Assembly (NCBI RefSeq): GCF_011045095.1
Contig: NZ_JAALDL010000009.1
Coordinates: forward strand, 62,001-126,000
Direction of reading: 5' to 3'
Length of the DNA: 64,000 nucleotides
Source of the DNA: Grimontia sedimenti
GTDB lineage: Bacteria; Pseudomonadota; Gammaproteobacteria; Enterobacterales; Vibrionaceae
The translations under genes and the position numbers were made by a program. Positions 26,936 through 36,733 of this stretch are shown here, in pieces (within the stretch, counting starts at the first letter, position 1; each line of letters begins with the position of its first letter). The notes beneath the pieces were generated by a model that was given only the letters and a program-made list of their open reading frames with translations, ran no database searches and had not been told where the DNA came from.

Positions 26936-27815
26936 TGAGGTAATCCCCCGCTGCTTCGTCTCGAACCAGCAGTCTCTCAACAAAAAACTCTAAGTGTCCG
27001 CCCGGATTTCGTGGCACAGGCCATGTCAGGGCCTTGTTTGCCAGCGCATTGAGTGCAAGCGCGGCTGGAGACTTAGGGAACGCATCAATCACGACACGTT
27101 GCTTCTTCACAGATTGACGCACATGTTCGTCAAGTGGAACACATGCTACTAATTCTAGATTAGCATTTAAAAATCTTTCTGTTACACGAGTTAATTTTGT
27201 AAATAAATCGCGACCCTCGCGATAACTGCGCACCATGTTGGCAACAACCTTGAAGCGGGTCACGCCATGTTCACGGCTCAGAAGCTTGATCAGGGCGTAG
27301 GCATCAGTGATAGAAGTTGGCTCATCGCAAACCACAATCAATACGTCCTGCGCCGCGCGGGAGAAGCTCAACACCATGTCAGAGATACCTGCCGCTGTGT
27401 CCACCAGCAGTACATCGACATCTTCTTCAAGCGTACCGAATGCACGGATAAGACCTGCATGCTGCGCGGTGCTCAATTCTGTCATTCCACGCATGCCTGA
27501 GGACGCAGGAATAATTTTCATGCCATGTGGACCTTCAACAATAATGTCTTTCAGGTCGCAGACGCCTTGCATCACGTGGCTGAGGTTTTTACCTACCCGC
27601 AAGCCCAGCAGGACGTCGACATTGGCCAATCCTAAGTCAGCATCCAACACCATCACTTTTTTACCTTGTTTGGCCATGGCCGCAGCCATACCCAAGGTGA
27701 TGTTGGTTTTACCCACCCCGCCTTTACCACCAGTAACAGTAATAACTTTGGTGCGAGTCGGGTTGGTCAGGCGGCGGAGGCCGCTTGCTTGATCATGCAT
27801 GGTTGTCTCAATCAT
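26928..27815 (-). CDS. flhG: FlhG (FleN), MinD-like regulator of flagellar number
   Basis: MinD/ParA-type ATPase of 295 residues: TVTGGKGGVGKTNITLG Walker A, MVLDADLGLANVD and LLVDTAAGISD. In Vibrio it restricts the cell to one polar flagellum by counteracting FlhF and FlrA. The start at 27815 (MIETTMHDQASGLRRL) overlaps the flhF stop by 8 bases; Met at 27800 is the alternative. The DQAxxLR motif near the N-terminus is the FlhF-activating helix of the family. Confidence 0.94.
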   Translation of the reverse strand: MIETTMHDQASGLRRLTNPTRTKVITVTGGKGGVGKTNITLGMAAAMAKQGKKVMVLDADLGLANVDVLLGLRVGKNLSHVMQGVCDLKDIIVEGPHGMKIIPASSGMRGMTELSTAQHAGLIRAFGTLEEDVDVLLVDTAAGISDMVLSFSRAAQDVLIVVCDEPTSITDAYALIKLLSREHGVTRFKVVANMVRSYREGRDLFTKLTRVTERFLNANLELVACVPLDEHVRQSVKKQRVVIDAFPKSPAALALNALANKALTWPVPRNPGGHLEFFVERLLVRDEAAGDYLSE

Positions 27816-29436
27816 AAAAGTCCGCCGCATTCGACTCTGGTACATCATGACTCCAGAAATGGTTTCGCTGCTCTGAATCTTGATCCATCAGTTCACTCGC
27901 CTTGTTAACCAGGTATCTCCCACTTGCCTGGCGAATGTCCTCGGGTACACGCTGGCCATCAGCCAGATAGGTAACCGGAAGGGCGTTTTCTATGGTCACA
28001 CTCAATAATTCCCCCAGACTGAGGGATTCATCCAACTTCGTCAGTACACACCCTGAGAGGGGAATACGTCGGAAGTGATCAATAGTCTCCTGCAGCACGC
28101 GACGCTGAGAGGTCGCTGGCAATACAAGAAGGCTTCGGATATGTGAACCACTGTTTTGGATAAGAGTATCAAGTTGTTCTGATAGCCTCAGATCTCGCTG
28201 GCCCATGCCTGCGGTATCCAACAGGATCAGTCGACGGTGACGTAACTGATACAGTATATCGGCCAGTTCATCCGCATCTTTAGCAACTTTTACGGGGCAA
28301 CCCAAAATTCTGCCATAGGTTGCCAATTGCTCATGTGCGCCGATACGGAAGGTATCGGTTGTCACAAGGGCAATTTCTTCAGGGCCGAAGTCCATTGCGG
28401 CTCTGGCTGCTAGTTTTGCGATGGTCGTTGTTTTGCCCACTCCGGTAGGACCAAGCAGTGCAATCACACCGCCTGACTCCAGTAGGTTCTCACTGGTGGT
28501 AATGACTTGATCTGCCACTAAATCCAGTAACTCCGACCACGCTTCATTCGGTGGTGTGTCTTCTGGGATATAACCCGCCAGCTGGTCAGCCAGTACCGGG
28601 GAGATACCCATTTTTTCCAGACGTTTGATCAGCATGGCGCGAAGCGGTTCTTTGCGCTCCACTTCCTGCCACATCAGACCGGAAAGCTGGTGTTCTAGAA
28701 GGCTGCGAATCGTCGCCATTTCTTTTCGCATCGCTTCAATTTCTTCGTTGCCTTGACGCGAAGGCTGACGACGCTGTTCGGTGCGCAACTCAAAACGGTC
28801 ATCGCGACCCGGTGCGCGGCGATCCTGTTCGTCACGTTTTTGACGTAACAGGCGCTCAATCTCTTGCCCTTTTGCCTGTTGCTGAGCGCGGGAGAAACCA
28901 TTGTTGCCGTTGTTTGCCCCGTTGCGGTTGCCATTGTTCTGTCCGTTATGACCATTTTGGCCATTCGGACGGCGGGCTGGCGCAGCGTTGTACGTATTTT
29001 CGTTTTGACGAAGACGGGCATCATTTTGACGCGCCAACAATGCGCTTAAAGAATCGGCTTCCTGCTGAGGTTCATCGGCTGCGCTATTTTCCGGCAGTTG
29101 CGACTGATAGCGGTCAAGCAAGCTGGAGAACTTGCTGCCCAGTGCGCCGCCAAGTGGTTTGCGCGCGGCTTCTTTGCTGATATCACGGCGTAGATGCACA
29201 GTATCATCAGCCAGTCGGCGTGTTTGTTGAGCGCGGTCCATGCTCTGCGCCATCTGCGTTCTCGCCGCTTCTTTGCGCACATCACGGGTTGGTGCGTCAG
29301 TATCTACTGCCGCCACGATTTCGACACCGCCAGTCACTTTTTTGTTGGACATGATAACTGCGTCTGCGCCGAGTGCTTCTTTCACTTCGGCCAGCGCTGT
29401 TCGCATGTCTTTGGCAAAAAATCGTTTAATCTTCAA
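27808..29436 (-). CDS. flhF: FlhF, SRP-type GTPase placing the flagellum at the pole
   Basis: 542 residues. The N-terminal B domain starts MKIKRFFAKDMRTALAEVKEALG, followed by a long Gln/Asn/Arg-rich region (about 110-240; GQNGHNGQNNGNRNGANNG) and the NG GTPase domain with G1 GPTGVGKTTTIAKLA, ALVTTDTFRIGAHEQL and LLDTAGMGQRD. It sets the polar site for flagellar assembly. The Asn-Gly-rich stretch looks disordered and is longer than I expect. Confidence 0.95.
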   Translation of the reverse strand: MKIKRFFAKDMRTALAEVKEALGADAVIMSNKKVTGGVEIVAAVDTDAPTRDVRKEAARTQMAQSMDRAQQTRRLADDTVHLRRDISKEAARKPLGGALGSKFSSLLDRYQSQLPENSAADEPQQEADSLSALLARQNDARLRQNENTYNAAPARRPNGQNGHNGQNNGNRNGANNGNNGFSRAQQQAKGQEIERLLRQKRDEQDRRAPGRDDRFELRTEQRRQPSRQGNEEIEAMRKEMATIRSLLEHQLSGLMWQEVERKEPLRAMLIKRLEKMGISPVLADQLAGYIPEDTPPNEAWSELLDLVADQVITTSENLLESGGVIALLGPTGVGKTTTIAKLAARAAMDFGPEEIALVTTDTFRIGAHEQLATYGRILGCPVKVAKDADELADILYQLRHRRLILLDTAGMGQRDLRLSEQLDTLIQNSGSHIRSLLVLPATSQRRVLQETIDHFRRIPLSGCVLTKLDESLSLGELLSVTIENALPVTYLADGQRVPEDIRQASGRYLVNKASELMDQDSEQRNHFWSHDVPESNAADFYD

Positions 29437-29467
29437 AATCGTCGTCCTGAGTTACTGATGCCGCACA

Positions 29468-31573
29468 TCAGTTGCCAACCGCTCTTACAATTCTTATTTG
29501 TTTTTCATCCGGCACTTCCTGATAAGACAGGACTCGCAGCGACGGAATGGTGTTCTTCACAAACTTCGCCAGTGTGGAACGCAGTACCCCTGAAGTCAGC
29601 AGGACGGCCGGTTCACCTTGCAGTTCCTGATGCTGGGTTGCTTCTGACAGACTTTGTTGCAATCTTTCTGCCAGCCCCGGTTCAATACCGGTTGATTCAC
29701 CACCTGACGCTTGCATAGTTTTATGCAATATCTGTTCCAGTTCAGGAACCAAAGTAATAACCGGTAATTCTGGCTCTACCCCATTGATTTCCTGAACAAT
29801 CAGACGTCGCAGTGAAATTCGGACTGCCGCCGTCAAAATGTCGGGATCTTGACTCTTCGGCGCATACTCAGAGAGTGTCTGTATAATAGTCCGTACATCG
29901 CGGATAGGAATCGCTTCATTGAGAAGGTTCTGCATAACCTTGACCACGGCACCGAGGGTGATTTGATCAGGGATAAGACCCTCCACCAATCGAGGTGACT
30001 GCTTAGCCAGCATATCAATAAGGTTCTGCGCTTCTTCGTGGCCCAGCAGGCGTTCAGCGTTGTTGGTCAGCATCTGGCTCAAGTGGGTTGCCAGAACGGT
30101 CGCGGAATCAACCACCGTGTAGCCAAGTGCCTGGGCATGTTCGCGCTGTGATTTTTCAATCCATACCGCTTCCAGTCCAAATGCCGGGTCAACGGTACCT
30201 TCCCCATCAACCGGGCCAAACACCTGACCCGGGTTAATCGCCAGTTCTTTGTCAGGGCGGATATCCGCCTCACCGACCGCAACGCCCATCAGAGTAATGC
30301 GATAGCTGTTCGGTGGCAGTTCCAGGTTGTCACGGATGTGGACAGGAGGGATAAGGAAACCGAAGTCTTGCGACAGCTTCTTACGCACGCCTTTCACGCG
30401 GTCAAGCAACTCACCACCTTGGTCACGGTCAACCATAGGGATCAGGCGATAACCCACTTCCAGACCAATCACATCAACAGGCTGCACGTCGTCCCAAGAC
30501 AGCTCTTTCGGCTTCGGCGGTGCCACTTCTTTTGTCGGTGCAGCTTCGGCTTCTTTCTTGGCTTTAGCCTGCTCTTTGGTTTTCCAATAAGCGAAGCCAC
30601 CGCAAACCAGCGCTAGCGTCAAAAATGGAATGTGTGGCATACCCGGAACAATACCCATCACGGTCAAGATACCCGTCGCGATAATAAGTGCGCGTGGGTT
30701 GTCCACGAGTTGGAATACCAGCTGTTGACCCATGTCTTCGTCAGTGTTCTGACGGGTCACCATGATGGCGGCGCCAATCGACAGCAAGAGTGAAGGGATT
30801 TGAGCAACCAGACCATCACCGATGGTCAGAAGGGTGTAGATTTCAATCGCGTCAGAGAAACTGACGTCATGCTGAATCATACCGATGGAGAGACCACCGA
30901 TAATGTTAATCGCCAGGATCAGAATACCGGCGATGGCATCTCCTTTAACGAATTTTGACGCACCGTCCATCGAACCGTAGAAGTCAGCTTCTTTGGTGAC
31001 TTCCTGACGACGGGTACGTGCCTGATCCTGATTAATCAGGCCAGCATTCAAATCCGCATCGATAGCCATTTGCTTACCCGGCAAGGCGTCGAGGGTGAAG
31101 CGCGCGCTCACCTCGGAGATACGGCCCGCACCTTTGGTCACAACCATGAAGTTGATGATCATCAGGATAAGGAACACCACCAGACCGACGGCGTAGTTAC
31201 CACCAATCACCACCGAACCAAACGCATCAATCACCTGACCGGCTGCGCCTGGGCCTTCATGCCCATGAAGCAGCACCACACGGGTGGAAGCCACGTTCAA
31301 TGCCAGTCGCATCAGGGTCGCTATCAGCAACACTGTCGGAAATGCGGCGAAATCGAGCGGTCTACGGGTGTAAACGGTAACCAACAGCACGACCAGAGAA
31401 AGGGCAATGTTAAAAGAGAACATCAGGTCGAGCAGCAATGGCGGCATAGGCAGCACCACCATCGCAAGGGTTGAGAGTACGAGGAGCGGCGCACCAATCG
31501 CTGGGAATGCATTCCCTCGCTTGAATGGGTTTTTGTCCTGTACCTTGTCGTAGAACGGCAAAGAAAGCTTCAT
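29468..31573 (-). CDS. flhA: FlhA, flagellar export gate protein
   Basis: 701 residues, with eight predicted N-terminal transmembrane helices and the FHIPEP-family loop RISEVSARFTLDALPGKQMA. The large cytoplasmic domain forms the nonameric docking ring for substrate-chaperone complexes. First gene of the leftward unit running into flhF, with a sigma54 promoter at 31620-31635, 47 bases upstream. Confidence 0.97.
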   Translation of the reverse strand: MKLSLPFYDKVQDKNPFKRGNAFPAIGAPLLVLSTLAMVVLPMPPLLLDLMFSFNIALSLVVLLVTVYTRRPLDFAAFPTVLLIATLMRLALNVASTRVVLLHGHEGPGAAGQVIDAFGSVVIGGNYAVGLVVFLILMIINFMVVTKGAGRISEVSARFTLDALPGKQMAIDADLNAGLINQDQARTRRQEVTKEADFYGSMDGASKFVKGDAIAGILILAINIIGGLSIGMIQHDVSFSDAIEIYTLLTIGDGLVAQIPSLLLSIGAAIMVTRQNTDEDMGQQLVFQLVDNPRALIIATGILTVMGIVPGMPHIPFLTLALVCGGFAYWKTKEQAKAKKEAEAAPTKEVAPPKPKELSWDDVQPVDVIGLEVGYRLIPMVDRDQGGELLDRVKGVRKKLSQDFGFLIPPVHIRDNLELPPNSYRITLMGVAVGEADIRPDKELAINPGQVFGPVDGEGTVDPAFGLEAVWIEKSQREHAQALGYTVVDSATVLATHLSQMLTNNAERLLGHEEAQNLIDMLAKQSPRLVEGLIPDQITLGAVVKVMQNLLNEAIPIRDVRTIIQTLSEYAPKSQDPDILTAAVRISLRRLIVQEINGVEPELPVITLVPELEQILHKTMQASGGESTGIEPGLAERLQQSLSEATQHQELQGEPAVLLTSGVLRSTLAKFVKNTIPSLRVLSYQEVPDEKQIRIVRAVGN

Positions 31574-31619
31574 GTGTCGTTTTAGGTTCTTCTGGGCTTA
31601 ATCACTGAAGACCTCAGAA

Positions 31620-31635
31620 GCAAAAAACGAACCAG
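31620..31635 (-). promoter_or_regulatory. Sigma54 promoter of flhA
   Basis: On the minus strand CTGGTTCGTTTTTTGC has GG and GC separated by exactly 10 bases, with the TTTTGC -12 element. It is in the short flhB-flhA gap and is expected to be activated by FlrA. Confidence 0.72.
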
Positions 31636-31691
31636 TTTTACACTGCCTATTTATCAATAAGTTATTGGCAAATAAAAAGCGCAGTATCACA

Positions 31692-32825
31692 TCAGCGACG
31701 TAAATCCGGCGGTATTGGCAGTTGTTGATCCGCCAGCGGGTTTGGCCTTCGTCCACGACCTTTCTTGTACTGTTTAAGCTGGAACACGTAAGCAAGCAGC
31801 TGGGCGACAGCCGTAAACAAGCCATCCGGGATCTGCTGTTCCAACTCGGTACTGTAATACACTGCACGGGCGAGCGGTGGTGCTGGCACGATCGTGATGT
31901 CATGCTCAGCGGCTATTTCCCTGATTTTAAGTGCCAGGAAGTCCGAACCTTTGGCGACTACCACTGGCGCTTTATCGATTTTACTGTCGTAACGAAGCGC
32001 TACCGAGTAGTGCTCCGGGTTGGTGATAACGACGTCTGCAGATGGGACTTCTGCCATCATACGACGCTGCGCCATTTCGCGCTGGAGCATCCGGATCCGC
32101 CCCTTAACTTCAGGCTTACCCTCGGTTTCTTTGTATTCGTCTTTGATTTCCTGCTTGGTCATCTTGAGCTGTTCATTGTGCTGCCAGATTTGGAACGGCA
32201 CATCGATCGCCACCACCACCAGCAATGAGCAGCAAATCAGCAGCACGAAATTCATCAGAATCTCAAGCGCGTGATAGAGGTTGGTCGGAAAGGTTTCGAT
32301 GTTCAGTTGGTAGAAATCATCGAGACTCACCCACATCAGGTAGAAAGCCACACCTGACACCAGCGCCACTTTCAAAATGGATTTGATAAGCTCGACCCAG
32401 CTCTGCTTGCCGAACATCCGCTTAATACCCTGTAGCGGGCTCATTTTGGACAGCTTGGGTCTGGCGGCTTCCCAAGAGAAAGAAACCCCGCCAAGCGCGG
32501 AAGCACCTATCAAACCGGCGATAAACAGCATCAGCAGTACAAAGGTGATCGGCCAAATGATGTGAAATATGGCGCCATAAGAAATCAGCCCCAGCGAGGT
32601 GACATCAAAAATCTCCTCACGTGTGAGCGTAAAAAGCTTTCGCATCATCTCCATCAAGGCTTTGCCAAGACTCTCGCCAAACCACATCAATGCCACTGCG
32701 CCGACTACGAGCACGGCGACTGATGCCAGTTCTCTTGAGCGCGGTACCTGACCTTTCTCCCGCGCCTGCTGTCGCCTTCGGGGCGTCGCGTCTTCTGTGC
32801 GTTCCTGACCGTCGTTCTCTGCCAT
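31692..32825 (-). CDS. flhB: FlhB, flagellar export specificity switch protein
   Basis: 377 residues with four transmembrane helices and a cytoplasmic domain. The autocleavage motif, NPTH in most FlhB proteins, reads NPEH here (VVITNPEHYSVALRYD). Cleavage between N and P normally permits the switch from hook to filament export. The start at ATG 32825 (MAENDGQERTEDATPRRR, the family N-terminus) overlaps the fliR stop (TGATG). The longer frame from 32849 is not supported. Confidence 0.95.
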   Translation of the reverse strand: MAENDGQERTEDATPRRRQQAREKGQVPRSRELASVAVLVVGAVALMWFGESLGKALMEMMRKLFTLTREEIFDVTSLGLISYGAIFHIIWPITFVLLMLFIAGLIGASALGGVSFSWEAARPKLSKMSPLQGIKRMFGKQSWVELIKSILKVALVSGVAFYLMWVSLDDFYQLNIETFPTNLYHALEILMNFVLLICCSLLVVVAIDVPFQIWQHNEQLKMTKQEIKDEYKETEGKPEVKGRIRMLQREMAQRRMMAEVPSADVVITNPEHYSVALRYDSKIDKAPVVVAKGSDFLALKIREIAAEHDITIVPAPPLARAVYYSTELEQQIPDGLFTAVAQLLAYVFQLKQYKKGRGRRPNPLADQQLPIPPDLRR

Positions 32826-33622
32826 CAGGCACCTCCCTCGATATAACACTCGAGACGGATAAGATCACAGATGGTCTTGAGCCCTGTGTCCCAGTGATTG
32901 AGGTAATGCGGCAAAATGCCATTGAGCAGGTACATACAGATCAACAAGCCCACCAACAAGGCAAACGAAAAACCGAGTGAGAAGATGTTCAACTGAGGCG
33001 CGGCACGGGTCATGACACCGAACGAGAGATTGACCGTCAGCAAAGCGATAATGCCCGCCAATGCCATACCAAGCGCAACACTGAACATGATGCCAAACCA
33101 ACTCGCCAGTGCGCGGTAATCTGCAACACCCAGCATTTCACCCACAGGCAGGGTTTTGAAACTCATCACCACCAGATTTAGCATCTGAAGATGCCCGTCA
33201 GTGGAAAGGAAAATCATGGTGGCAACGAAGAGATAGAACTGACCCAGCAAAGGGGTGTTCTGCCCATTGGCCGGGTCGACCATAGAGGCAAAACCCAGAC
33301 TCGATTGCATACCGATGATTTGACCGAGCAATACGAAGGTTTGAATCACAAACTGGGTCACCGTCCCCATCGCAATGCCAATCAGGATTTGTTGCGCCAA
33401 TACCACAAAGCCACCGAAAGAAACTAACTGGATAGTTTCAGGCACTTGAGGTAGCGCAGGCATTACTGCAAAGGTGATAGCCAGAGACAGATATAAACGG
33501 ATGCGAACCGGCACAAAACGGGCACCGAAAAACGTCATCGTCATCATCATTGATGAGATGCGCGCAAACGGCCAGAAGTAGTGTGCCAGCCAAGTAAGAA
33601 TGATATCTGCCGGGTATTCCAT
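32825..33622 (-). CDS. fliR: FliR, flagellar export gate protein
   Basis: 265 residues and six hydrophobic segments, with the family elements FWPFARISSMMM and SSLGFASMVDPANGQNTPLLGQ. With FliP and FliQ it forms the helical export gate. It is coupled to flhB by overlap and lies 13 bases after fliQ. Confidence 0.96.
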   Translation of the reverse strand: MEYPADIILTWLAHYFWPFARISSMMMTMTFFGARFVPVRIRLYLSLAITFAVMPALPQVPETIQLVSFGGFVVLAQQILIGIAMGTVTQFVIQTFVLLGQIIGMQSSLGFASMVDPANGQNTPLLGQFYLFVATMIFLSTDGHLQMLNLVVMSFKTLPVGEMLGVADYRALASWFGIMFSVALGMALAGIIALLTVNLSFGVMTRAAPQLNIFSLGFSFALLVGLLICMYLLNGILPHYLNHWDTGLKTICDLIRLECYIEGGA

Positions 33623-33635
33623 GCCTGATGCTCAG

Positions 33636-33905
33636 TCAGTAAAGCAGCTGAGGTATTTCTTCAATCAAGCGGAAGAAATACTCCATCAGCATGCGCGTCA
33701 TCCAATGGCCGAAGAACATCAGCGCCACCAGCGTCGCGATCAAACGCGGCAGGAAACTCAAGGTCTGTTCGTTAATCGAGGTTGCGGCCTGAAAAATCGC
33801 CACCAGCAAACCAACGATCAGACCGGGAATGATAATAGCGCAAACCATGACCAGGATGAGATACAGTGCATCCTGGAACAGTTCGACAAAAGCTTCTGGT
33901 CCCAT
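33636..33905 (-). CDS. fliQ: FliQ, flagellar export gate protein
   Basis: 89 residues, two transmembrane helices (YLILVMVCAIIIPGLIVGLL and LIATLVALMFFGHWM), with the family core AIFQAATSINEQTLSFLPR. Four copies join the FliPQR gate. Confidence 0.96.
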   Translation of the reverse strand: MGPEAFVELFQDALYLILVMVCAIIIPGLIVGLLVAIFQAATSINEQTLSFLPRLIATLVALMFFGHWMTRMLMEYFFRLIEEIPQLLY

Positions 33906-33914
33906 GACTCACTC

Positions 33915-34751
33915 CTACCCGAAACTGCCTGCGAGGGTCGACAGGATAAGGTTCCAACCGTCCACCAGCACAAACAACATCAGCTTAAATGGCAAAGATA
34001 CAATCATTGGCGAGAGCATCATCATACCCATCGCCATCAGTACCGAGGCCACCACCAGGTCGATAATCAAAAACGGCAGGAAAAGCATAAAGCCTATCTG
34101 GAACGCCGTTTTCAGCTCTGAGGTAATAAACGCTGGGATAAGCACCGTCATCGGCACCTCTTCCGCTTCAGTCACCTGTGAGCCGGACATATTCACAAAG
34201 GTTTCGAGGTCTTTTACGCGCGTCTGTTGCAACATGAACTCACGGAGAGGCACCTGCACACGGTCAAACGCTTCGCGCGAGGTGATTTCTTCATTGAGAT
34301 AAGGCTGCACCGCAGTCACGTTCATACGGTCAATCACCGGTGACATGATGAAGAAGGTCAGGAACATGGCGATACCGATAATGACCTGATTGGATGGTGT
34401 CTGCTGCAAGCCCATGGCTTGACGCAAAATCGCCATCACCACCACGATACGGGTGAAAGAGGTCATCAGGATAACAATCGCTGGCAGGAAGCCGAGCGCT
34501 GTCATCAACGCCAGGATCTGCAGGGTGACCGAATAATCCTCGCTGCCATCCGGGTTGACGGTCATGGTCAGCGCAGGAATACCGCCACCGTTGCGCGCCT
34601 GAATCATCGACGCTTCGCCAGCATCATTGATCAGGGTTTCAGTAATGGTTTCTGACGCTGGCGCTGGCTCTTCTTCAGCCAGTGCAAACGGAGTGACAAA
34701 AAAGCAGCAAAGCGCCAGAAAAATGGCAGTGACGGATTTAAGACGCATCAT
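33915..34751 (-). CDS. fliP: FliP, flagellar export gate protein
   Basis: 278 residues with a cleavable signal peptide (ends FALAEEE), transmembrane segments and the family signatures [19 protein letters not shown] and [20 protein letters not shown]. The start overlaps the fliO stop; Met1 (34751) and Met2 (34748) are equally possible. Confidence 0.96.
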   Translation of the reverse strand: MMRLKSVTAIFLALCCFFVTPFALAEEEPAPASETITETLINDAGEASMIQARNGGGIPALTMTVNPDGSEDYSVTLQILALMTALGFLPAIVILMTSFTRIVVVMAILRQAMGLQQTPSNQVIIGIAMFLTFFIMSPVIDRMNVTAVQPYLNEEITSREAFDRVQVPLREFMLQQTRVKDLETFVNMSGSQVTEAEEVPMTVLIPAFITSELKTAFQIGFMLFLPFLIIDLVVASVLMAMGMMMLSPMIVSLPFKLMLFVLVDGWNLILSTLAGSFG

Positions 34752-35127
34752 TTTTCTTAAGAATCTGGTTGAATTGGGAAGAGAAAGATTTGGTGGACTC
34801 CGCTTCAGTGATCGGATTTTCCAGTGATTTAATCAGCGTGATTTGCTGAGGTGTGACACCCACGAGCACTTGCTCACCGTTCACATCCAATACCACGACA
34901 CGCTCTTTCTGGCCTAACGGCAGTTGGCTCACCACCTTCAGCCCAGATTTCGCGCCCATCAGCGAGGGAACCTGCATGCGTTTGAGCGCCCAGGCCAAGC
35001 CGAAGATCACGCCAATCACCAGTACCAACGCACCGAGCGTCGTTGCCAGATCCTGGCCATCAGGCGCGGCGGCGTAAGCGCCAGGGGCAAACGTCAATCC
35101 AATTACAGCTCGTCGCAGAAATACCAT
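34738..35127 (-). CDS. fliO: FliO, assembly factor for the FliP ring
   Basis: 129 residues: a short N-terminal segment, one transmembrane helix ([21 protein letters not shown]) and a cytoplasmic domain with [21 protein letters not shown], typical of FliO. It helps FliP oligomerise. It begins 61 bases after an intrinsic terminator that follows fliN, so fliOPQR-flhB expression may be reduced relative to fliM-fliN. Confidence 0.92.
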   Translation of the reverse strand: MVFLRRAVIGLTFAPGAYAAAPDGQDLATTLGALVLVIGVIFGLAWALKRMQVPSLMGAKSGLKVVSQLPLGQKERVVVLDVNGEQVLVGVTPQQITLIKSLENPITEAESTKSFSSQFNQILKKNDAS

Positions 35128-35188
35128 GAACTCTCTTTCTCAGCCTGTTTTTTTCGGGTAATACACCCTTTAAGCAAAATCCAGGCCT

Positions 35189-35220
35189 AAAAAAACGCCC
35201 ACCGCAAAGCGGCAGGCGTC
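35189..35220 (-). terminator. Intrinsic terminator between fliN and fliO, inside the flagellar operon
   Basis: On the minus strand an 11-bp stem (ACGCCTGCCGC with GCGGTGGGCGT, two G-U pairs) with a 3-base loop is followed by seven U. No other gene end lies here except fliN, which shares the direction of fliO. Confidence 0.75.
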
Positions 35221-35248
35221 TTCCATTCAACAAGCGAAGGGGTTGTCG

Positions 35249-35638
35249 TTAACGCAGCTTTTTAATTCGTTCTGTTTGGCTGATAACGTCAGTGAGTCGG
35301 ATACCGAACTTGTCGTTCACCACCACGACTTCGCCATGGGCAATCAGGGTTCCGTTAACCAGCACATCCAGTGACTCACCGGCCAGACGGTCTAACTCGA
35401 CCACCGAGCCTTGGTTCAGCTGAAGCAGGTTACGAATGTTGATGTTGGTGCGTCCCACTTCCATCGAAATGGTCACCGGAATATCAAGAATCGCGTCCAG
35501 CTTTCGGGCTTCATCCGCATTGATGGGTGGTGTTTCATCAACCAACTCATCTAAAGGGGCAGTTTGTACATCATCACCGCCTTCCACTTCCGCCTGTTCG
35601 GCAAGCGCTGCAGCCCAATCGTCTTCTACATCACTCAT
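35249..35638 (-). CDS. fliN: FliN, flagellar motor C-ring protein
   Basis: 129 residues with an acidic variable N-terminus and a C-terminal SpoA domain (ILDIPVTISMEVGRTNINIR, GEVVVVNDKFGIRLTDVIS). It forms the lower C-ring with FliM and binds the FliH-FliI export complex. Confidence 0.96.
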   Translation of the reverse strand: MSDVEDDWAAALAEQAEVEGGDDVQTAPLDELVDETPPINADEARKLDAILDIPVTISMEVGRTNINIRNLLQLNQGSVVELDRLAGESLDVLVNGTLIAHGEVVVVNDKFGIRLTDVISQTERIKKLR

Positions 35639-35659
35639 GATTATCTACCAACGTATTAA

Positions 35660-36726
35660 TTAATCTTCAGAATTTTGTCCATCGGTGCCCAAGTCTTCAA
35701 GCAACTCGATCGGATCGTCTTCTAACAAGGTCACTGAACTCTTCATCACTTCCGGTCGTTTGAGTTTGTCAGTGATCTTAATCGCCAGATTGTCGTTTGA
35801 CTGGCCCATCTTGCCCCGGAAGGTCGGCAAGTCTTCAATATAAATCGTGCAGGCATCCGGCATTTTCACCGGAATCACATCACCGGCTTCCAACTCCATC
35901 AAATCACGGAGCGACAGTTGGGTTTCCAGCAGCTTAGCCGTCAGCCCCACTTCCACATCCATCACTTCATCTTGCAGCGCTTTCGACCAGCGCTTATCGG
36001 TATCCATCTTGTCACTCTGGATACCTGCGTCGAGCAATTCGCGGATAGGCTCGACCATGGAATAAGGCATGACAACGTGGAAATCACCGCCACCACCATC
36101 AAGTTCGATGTGGAATGAGCTCACAACAATCACTTCTGTCGGGCTCACAATGTTCGCCATTGCCGGGTTCACTTCTGAGTCGAGATATTCAAACTCGACC
36201 TTCATCACCGGTGCCCATGCGTCTTGTAGTCTTCAAATATCAGCTTGAGCAGCATTTGAATGACACGACGCTCGGTTGGGGTAAATTCTCGCCCTTCGAT
36301 ACGTGCGTGGAATCGACCGTCACCACCAAAGAAGTTTTCTACCAGAATGAACACCAGGCGCGCTTCCATGGTGACCAACGCGGTCCCTTTCAGCGGACGG
36401 AAGCGAACCATGTTCAAACTGGTTGGGACAAACAGGGTGTTTTGGTATTCACCAAACTTCACCATTTGTACCCCGTTAATTGACACTTCAGCCGTTTTGC
36501 GCAGCATGTTAAACAAGCTGATACGCATATGACGCGCAAATCGCTCGTTTATCAGCTCCAGGGTGGGCATGCGCCCACGGACGATTCGGTCTTGAGAGGA
36601 GAAGTCAAAATTCGAGGCCGAGGCGATATCGCCGCCACCGCCGCCGGAATCCTGTTCCTCTTCTTCAACGTCGTCTACACCATGAAGAAGCGCATCAATT
36701 TCGTCTTGACTGAGGAGATCGGTCAC
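35660..36726 (-). pseudogene. fliM: fliM, flagellar switch protein, broken by a 1-base deletion
   Basis: C-ring protein that binds CheY-P through its N-terminal motif LLSQDEIDALLHG. The first frame (36726 to 36205) ends DYKTHGHR. The second (36208 to 35660, MKVEFEYLDSEVNPAMANIVSP onward) carries the rest of the middle domain and the SpoA domain. Adding one A to the AAG after TAC (plus strand, T pair near 36224-36225) restores EDYKDAWAPVMKVEFEY and a 355-residue protein, the usual length. A true loss of FliM would abolish flagellation in a strain whose other flagellar genes are intact, so an error in the sequence is the better explanation. Confidence 0.92.
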
Positions 36727-36733
36727 ATTGCAC

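Noticed and set aside
31692-34751. fliP, fliQ, fliR and flhB considered as a virulence type III secretion system
   Set aside because: They are embedded in a complete flagellar operon with fliM, fliN and fliO and no needle or translocon genes.
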